64,000 nucleotides of DNA from contig OX422211.1 of NCBI GenBank assembly GCA_949130495.1, forward strand, positions 536,841,372 through 536,905,371, given 5' to 3'. Below, one piece after another: positions 58,387-64,000 of the stretch. Within the stretch, counting starts at the first letter, position 1, and every line of letters starts with the position of its first letter. The notes under the pieces are model-generated. The model was not told the origin of the DNA, did no database searches, and saw only the letters and a program-made list of their open reading frames with translations. Made by a program: the position numbers and the translations under genes. The DNA comes from Sambucus nigra (taxonomy: Eukaryota; Streptophyta; Magnoliopsida; Dipsacales; Adoxaceae).

Positions 58387-61250
58387 GCATATCACTTTGG
58401 TCCCCAAGTTACTTTGTTCAAGATTTGTTGATATGAGTGATAAAGGAGCAACTAAAGTGACATGTATGAGGTGATTTGTTTGTTCGGTACGTGTGTTCGG
58501 GTCTCCTTATAGGGAGTGAGCATTGGTACCAAAATGAAAAAACTTTAATTTGTTTACGGTCTCACCCTAGATTCCTGGACAATTATCTAAACCAACTTTT
58601 ACCCACTCAATCAAAGCATATACATATTTTAACTTTAACAACATTTGGAATGTAACATTCCCATCGATTCTAGGATAAGAGGAGAATTCAAGATGCCCAA
58701 AGATGATTAATGCTAAGTTGGTGTTATGTGGCGTTAAATATAAAAGATGAAATTTCATAACGGGGAGAGAATTACATGGAAGTTAATTTCGATATTTTAA
58801 ATAAATTCAGAAAGTTCAAATACTTAATTAGGTATTTCCCTAATCTTCAAAAATCACCTAAGAATTATTATCACACATCTATTATTTTACTTGAATTAAT
58901 GGATATTTTTAACTAAAATATATGTTAGTTTTAAATCGAGTACATTTTATTTAATTGTACGGTTATTAGATCAATAATCTAAAAGGAATCTAGGCACCTT
59001 TATTTGTACGCCTAGGTAGCCTAAATGCTAGGTGGTGGCCATGCGCACTCCTACCGCCTATCTCTTTTTAGAACATTAATTAGGATATATTTTTGTTACG
59101 GTTGAAAAGTTGAACATTTGTATTTCATGTTTAGCGAAGGTTAAATTTGAATTATATCTGTAATGAAATCTTTTATTTTCCCGGCCATCCCAATCACCTT
59201 GACAAACTTGTTGGTTTTCCTACGTAGAACCGTCATTTGTTGAAAACTCAAGTGATCCCACTTAATAATGCACAATTAATCATGAAGACCATATTGTATC
59301 CTAACTACGAGGTGTTAATGAATTGAAGCGCCCTGATCCTAGATGCTACAAAGACGAATCTTCAAAAATCTGGTAAGGAGACCCACACAATCTTCTTCAT
59401 CTACTTGGAGTGTCGTTACCCTTTCTCTGACAATACAAATTTCCTTTTTTCCTTTTTGAATCCGTTTTAATGATATATGTCGTCTCTTGTCAATAATAAC
59501 AAAACAATTGTTATCATATGATACATGATTGTCAATTTATGTACGATCTAAATATTTTGGGACCTTAGCGCCTAAGCCCCTACTAACATATCAGTTATCG
59601 TGATGCATAAGCCAAATCACGCTCACTCGCAGATAGACATTGATCCCAAACATTCCTTTTAGACAACACACAAATTAAAATCCCTTATCCACTCTCGGGA
59701 GCATGAGCAACTAAATTTGTAGCCTAAATACATTCGACCTCCTAAGAATCCACAACACACCGTCTTATAGTCCCTTCCCCTCATATTAACGTAGGTAATC
59801 CTCTTAATTCGTGATAATATCAGATGTCACATTTCGCTTATACGACCCCAATTTAACAAGATTCCCTTACTGCCAAGGTGATCTTGAAATCCTTGCGCAA
59901 TCTGAACACTGAAGAGTGTCTACCATGAAACTCGTGCCTCATTACAACTATTGATCAGTGTTGAATATCGCGTGACTTAGCACATTGTGACCAACTTAGC
60001 CCGCACATTAACTTTAAATGGATGCGCTCATGTCATCGACCATATCTTTGATTAACCCAGGTTTCGTGAAAAGAAATGTTGCAAAAGACATAAATAGGCA
60101 ATCGACAACTCACACAAGACGATAGTGCCAAAGTTAAGTCCCACAGCACGTGTCAATAACCAAAAAAATGTCTTGGTCAAATAATAAATTTAGTTTACCC
60201 AATAAAAATATTAGCAATTACAAGAAGCAATTTGGCAAAAGACAGCGTGTGCATTACATGAATAGGAAAATTTGATATTCAACAAATAGGTGGAATATCT
60301 AAAACTAACAACATTGTAAAAGCTAATCTATATTATAACCATAAAACGGAACCCTAAAATGAATTCTCAAGTTTATTTAGGGCTCCACATGACACTCCCT
60401 TTATATTTGGAGAACTTTTAATATTTGCCCGCTAATTAACCCACTCCATCCGTCTTTTTTTCTCACTTAATAGTCCATTTGTTATTGTGAAACTCTTAAT
60501 CTCCCTCCCTTTTTTCTCTTACCCGTTAATTCATTTTCCCCTCTTTGTCATTCACTTCCTCAACCCTTTCATCTCCTTTAGTTACCCTATATTTCATACA
60601 TCATTTTCATTTTTCGTCCATGGATAAACTCCATCACCCCTAAAATATTACATCTCTAATTTTTTTTGTAGAATATATACTATCACCATATTTGTCCAGT
60701 CAATTGATTGGGTAAATTTAATATTTTGATAATCCTAAAGTCCCAAAACCATATCCCTCTCACTCCTCCCTATACTCACTATAAAATTATAGTCTAAATC
60801 CCCAAACATCCTTACTTTAAACCAAACTCTACCTCCCATGCCTAAGCCCGACCTCCGCATTCGACCAATCTAGGACCTATCTAAATAAATTCACATTTGG
60901 GTGTTCAGGCATTGCAGTGCTTCTAGCGGTTGAAGGTGAGAGTCGTAGATAGAAAACGGGTTGAGAGAGTGAAAAGAAATCACATTCTTGGATTTATAGG
61001 TACATATGAAATTGATAGAGTTGAGAAGGCCTGATCTTATGCGCCAAAATACTCACCATGGTCCTAATGAAGTAGGTTGGATCATTACAACTGTGTGTTA
61101 TATTAATGGGGGCTAGAGGCTAAATACTCTTAAATTATTCTTTAATATGTTTTTTCATTTTATTTATTTATTTATTTATGTGAAGAGAATTTTAATTGAT
61201 ATTGTTGGTTCCGATTTTATATGTGCAATAAGTCGTTTAATGTTTTTTTT
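58381..61250. other. 3' part of the intron, no recognised gene
   Basis: Mostly AT-rich. Repeated CTAGGT/CCTAGG words occur at 58992-59040. No protein match was recognised on either strand. Confidence 0.4.
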
Positions 61251-61922
61251 AGGAGTAATTCTACACGTACTCTCAAATTACACCTAAATATATTGGTTGG
61301 TGTACGGTGTACACATGCGGTTACATAACACCGGATATTTTTGATTTCTAAAGATTTTTCTCAACAACTCTTCAAGCTGAAATTTGCAGCTTTAATATCA
61401 TCAGTTAATTGTTCAATTCATACTAGATTGGAATGACAAATCCGGACTGGACATTGACGTAAACCCCATATACTGGATATTTTGGATTTCTTAAGATTTT
61501 TCTCAAAATTGGTACATCTCCGTGTCTAAATCTTAGATTTGTGTGCAAGGATGACTATGTCATTTAGGAATGATATAAGGATTACAGACTTGCTTATTTT
61601 AAATATATCCTATAATTTTTTGGATTACAATATCTCCTTCAGTTTCCTTTCCACGTATGTTTTTTGTGAGTCATCAGTTTGATACATCCAACAACTGGCA
61701 GATTGTGTGGATGTTATATTAAGTGATCCACAAAAGGAGGTTAATGAGAATAAGGTAAATAAATTCGGAAGCAGTGACTGATTCAATAAATACTATGGGT
61801 TGTTGGTAAACCACAGTCCCATGTTTTGTAATATTAGTTGTAGCTATGTCTGCGATGACACGTTTTTACCGAATCAATAAATTTTACAAATAAAATTTCA
61901 TATAAATAAAAGTTGACAAGAT

Positions 61923-61950
61923 CCCGCGCATTGCGCGGGTTGCATGCTAG
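61923..61950 (+). mobile_element. Helitron 3' terminus
   Basis: The sequence has the hairpin CCCGCGC-ATT-GCGCGGG (61923-61939), then an 7-bp spacer, then CTAG at 61947-61950 followed by T. Plant Helitrons end with a GC hairpin and CTRR before a host T. The 5' end (TC after host A) was not located, so the element's extent is unknown. Confidence 0.65.
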
Positions 61951-62310
61951 TGACCATATATATTCACTGCATATTGATATAAGCTTGCCATTGTGACTTT
62001 TTTTTTGTTGTTGAACACCATGGTCTCTCTCTTTTTTTTACTATTATTAAACATTTTTATAATTTTTTCTTTCTATACTCATGTTGCAATCTGTCTCATT
62101 ATAGATGATCCCTTGATATAAATGTTTTCTCTTGTTAAGGGAAAAAAATAGAAAAAATAATAGTAAAATATGTGTGTCGATTTAGTTATACTCCTATTAT
62201 TATTTTGATTGGGTACGTGGTGAGACATCATGTAATGGATATCTTTTCTTAGCTTTAAATATCAATTTTTGTCTCTACTAAGTTCCTCTTGTTCTGGGGA
62301 GATGTTTCAG

Positions 62311-62392
62311 CACGAACCAAACAATAGAACGATATAAGAAGAATGCAAAGAACCTTGGAACCACCAGAAAGGAAGCTGAGGAAAATATGGAG
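62311..62392 (+). CDS. MADS-box gene exon 2 (start of the I region)
   Basis: This 82-bp exon lies between TTTCAG and GTTAGA splice signals. After the split serine it reads TNQTIERYKKNAKNLG and then TTRKEAEENME. That matches the I domain of TM3/SOC1 proteins, where TIERYxxxxKD and an ENMQ end are typical, and 82 bp is the usual size of this exon. The phase agrees exactly with exon 1. It is too short to appear as an open frame of its own. The K-box and C-terminal exons are not found in 62393-64000 and must lie to the right. Confidence 0.9.
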
Positions 62393-63171
62393 GTTAGAAC
62401 TCCTTTCATTTTGGTCTATTCTTTCATATATTTCTATATGATCTGTAATGTATAATCTTCAAATTGAAATTAATAGTGGCAATTAAATTAGAGTCAAGTC
62501 TTATCATAGAATATGGGACAAAAAGTATAATTTTAATGAGACATTTTTTTAGAATTACTGGTTTCTTCAATGGATAATCTCACATGCTAATACCATTGTC
62601 AAGCGTTTAACCATTTTCGTAAAATGGGACATATAAAGTGTAAAGTTTGTCTGTTTTAAGTATTCCACACACCAAATAATGCATTAAAAATAGAATACCA
62701 TGCAGATTGTGTAAACGGTACGTGTAGATTTACCCCTAAGTAAAACTTATTTTCACCCATTTTAACTTGCCAAAAAAGATTTCTTTATCCCAAAGTAAGT
62801 TTATTTCTTTATGACTTCAAGTCTTCCAATTGGTTTTTATATTCGGGTGGTGCTAAAAGAAGCGAAAATATATCTTCCTAACACGACGTTACTCTTTTTT
62901 TTTATATAATTTGATGTACAATGTTTTTTTATACAATTTGTGGTCTTAAGAAAAAAAAAAGCTTTTAGTACCTTTAGCACCACCCTTGTATTCCAAGAGC
63001 TTATGAAATGTGTTGTAATAAGACCGATTGTGTTGTAAAAACAACTTATGAAACCAATTTGATAATGTAAGAGATAATTGATTTGACAATAAGATAAAGG
63101 TCCAAATTGTTGGCATAACTCACAGACACAATATAACCATGATATCTAATAAACAAGTTTGGGCCTATAGT
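62393..63171 (+). other. Start of MADS-box intron 2
   Basis: The donor GTTAGA at 62393 is followed by AT-rich sequence. No third exon with a K-box start (HLKxEA or similar) is visible here. The LINE tail lies inside this intron. Confidence 0.5.
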
Positions 63172-64000
63172 TTTTTTTTCTTTTGCCAAAACAAAAACTT
63201 TCATCAAAACCAAGGTATTTTATAGGTGATGTTCATGAGTGCAGACCAGACAGTAGAAAGACGATACTAATCATGACTTGAAGCAGGAAATAACAAACTA
63301 AGTATAGACCAAAAAACCAAAGAACAAAAAGGACTCAAGACAAACACAATAGCGAGAAAATCAACACATACGTTCACTTACCGAAAACACATACATAGGG
63401 TGACATGATGGAAACACTAGATGGCTTCATGGATTTCCTTCGTCAAATCTCGGTGGGCTAGATGTTGGGCAGTGGTCCTACAAATCATATTGAACACAAT
63501 TTGACAGTCTGTTTATATTTCAATACATTTTATTCTAGCATGAAAAGATAGTTAAAGACCCGTTTTAAGGCCCAAAGCTCGGCAATTAATGGTGACATAT
63601 ATCCAATGTTGCGTGTAAAACCAAAGATGAAATCGTCCTTATAATTTATCATAATCCTGCTAATGGATGCAAGTCCTGTAATTAGGGACCTCGCTCTGTC
63701 ATTATTGCACTTAAAGAACGGGTGCACAGGTGGTGACTAAGCTATGTAGAGGTGGCAAGCAACCCTTACTCGCTAGGAGGACGTTGCTTTATGGGAATTA
63801 ATGAATTGGGCAATCTGATTAGAAACCGAATGTGCCATTAGAGATTTGATAATGGGCTTATGGCAAAATAGGGCTTCGTTGCGAGCAATCCATAAGGCCC
63901 GGATGCATAAGGCCCGGATGCATAAGCAAGGTCTGACAGCTTGATAGGTAAGCGGGTAGTTCCCGTAGTGCGCGTTCAGTCTCCTGAGAAGGGATATCGA
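63172..64000 (-). pseudogene. 3' end of a LINE-type retrotransposon (RNase H domain), truncated
   Basis: On the minus strand, 63530-63727 carries VHPFFKCNN-type sequence, FIFGFTRNIGYMSPLIAELWAL and a following helix. This is the RNase H fold found at the C-terminus of plant LINE proteins and related stand-alone genes, with the catalytic Glu in AELWAL. Further upstream (63780-63900) the frame has WIARNEALF-like sequence. Downstream, AQHLAHRDLTKEIHEAI (about 63420-63470) is the usual end. An A-rich tail (TTTTTTTTC on the plus strand at 63171-63180) marks the element's 3' end. Stops interrupt the frame. It continues beyond the window. Confidence 0.75.

Larger units (their letters stand above)
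33440..62310 (+). other. Intron 1 of the MADS-box gene, 28,871 bp
   Basis: The intron is bounded by GT at 33440 and AG at 62310, with matching phase on both sides. First introns of MIKC MADS genes are often long and regulatory, but several kb is more usual. This one has taken in at least two copia elements, a gypsy relic, a probable solo LTR, MITEs, a Mutator-like element and a Helitron end. The older insertions are heavily decayed, which suggests that much of the growth is not recent. Confidence 0.85.

Overview
This is a nuclear window from a flowering plant, probably a eudicot with a repeat-rich genome. The evidence is spliced genes with GT-AG introns, a MIKC-type MADS-box gene, plant lineages of Ty1/copia and Ty3/gypsy elements, MITEs, a Helitron end and a LINE tail. 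The species cannot be named from the sequence alone. The only host gene I can support is a TM3/SOC1-clade MADS-box gene. Its first exon is at 33258-33439 and its second at 62311-62392, so the first intron is 28,871 bp. The later exons lie beyond the right edge.

Region 1-24315 is a nested retrotransposon cluster upstream of the gene. Its outer layer is a family of gag-only (non-autonomous) copia-type elements on the + strand. Their LTRs are long (about 1.6 kb) and recombined, the primer sites match initiator tRNA-Met, and the gag genes are broken. A young 12.7-kb Ty3/gypsy element of the Tat lineage (10324-23031, minus strand) sits inside one of these LTRs. It has 857-bp LTRs that differ by about 1.2 percent by eye and a 5-bp target duplication, AATAT. 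Its gag-pol is one frame of 1,980 codons with three nonsense codons. Between pol and its 3' LTR it carries an antisense gene with two introns and a tandem array of about 16 units of 103 bp, most containing a perfect hairpin.

Region 24316-33257 holds a related minus-strand gag-less LTR element, a second unrelated non-autonomous LTR element (28.4-30.8 kb) with a decayed non-pol ORF, two dinucleotide arrays, a ubiquitin-S27a retropseudogene (31679-32116) and then the promoter and 5' leader of the MADS gene.

Region 33440-62310, the MADS intron, contains a foldback repeat, a Mutator-type MITE with a 9-bp duplication, a small copia element that encloses a probable solo gypsy LTR, an old Tat gypsy relic fused to a copia relic, a 1-kb Mutator-like element with long inverted repeats (a Pack-MULE candidate), a pair of microsatellite-armed MITEs and a Helitron 3' end 360 bp before exon 2. 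The right edge (63172-64000) is the 3' end of a minus-strand LINE. Most intron sequence has no recognisable coding content. The most notable biology is the very large transposon-filled MADS intron and the antisense spliced gene plus hairpin array in the Tat element. I saw no prokaryotic-type system, tRNA or rRNA.
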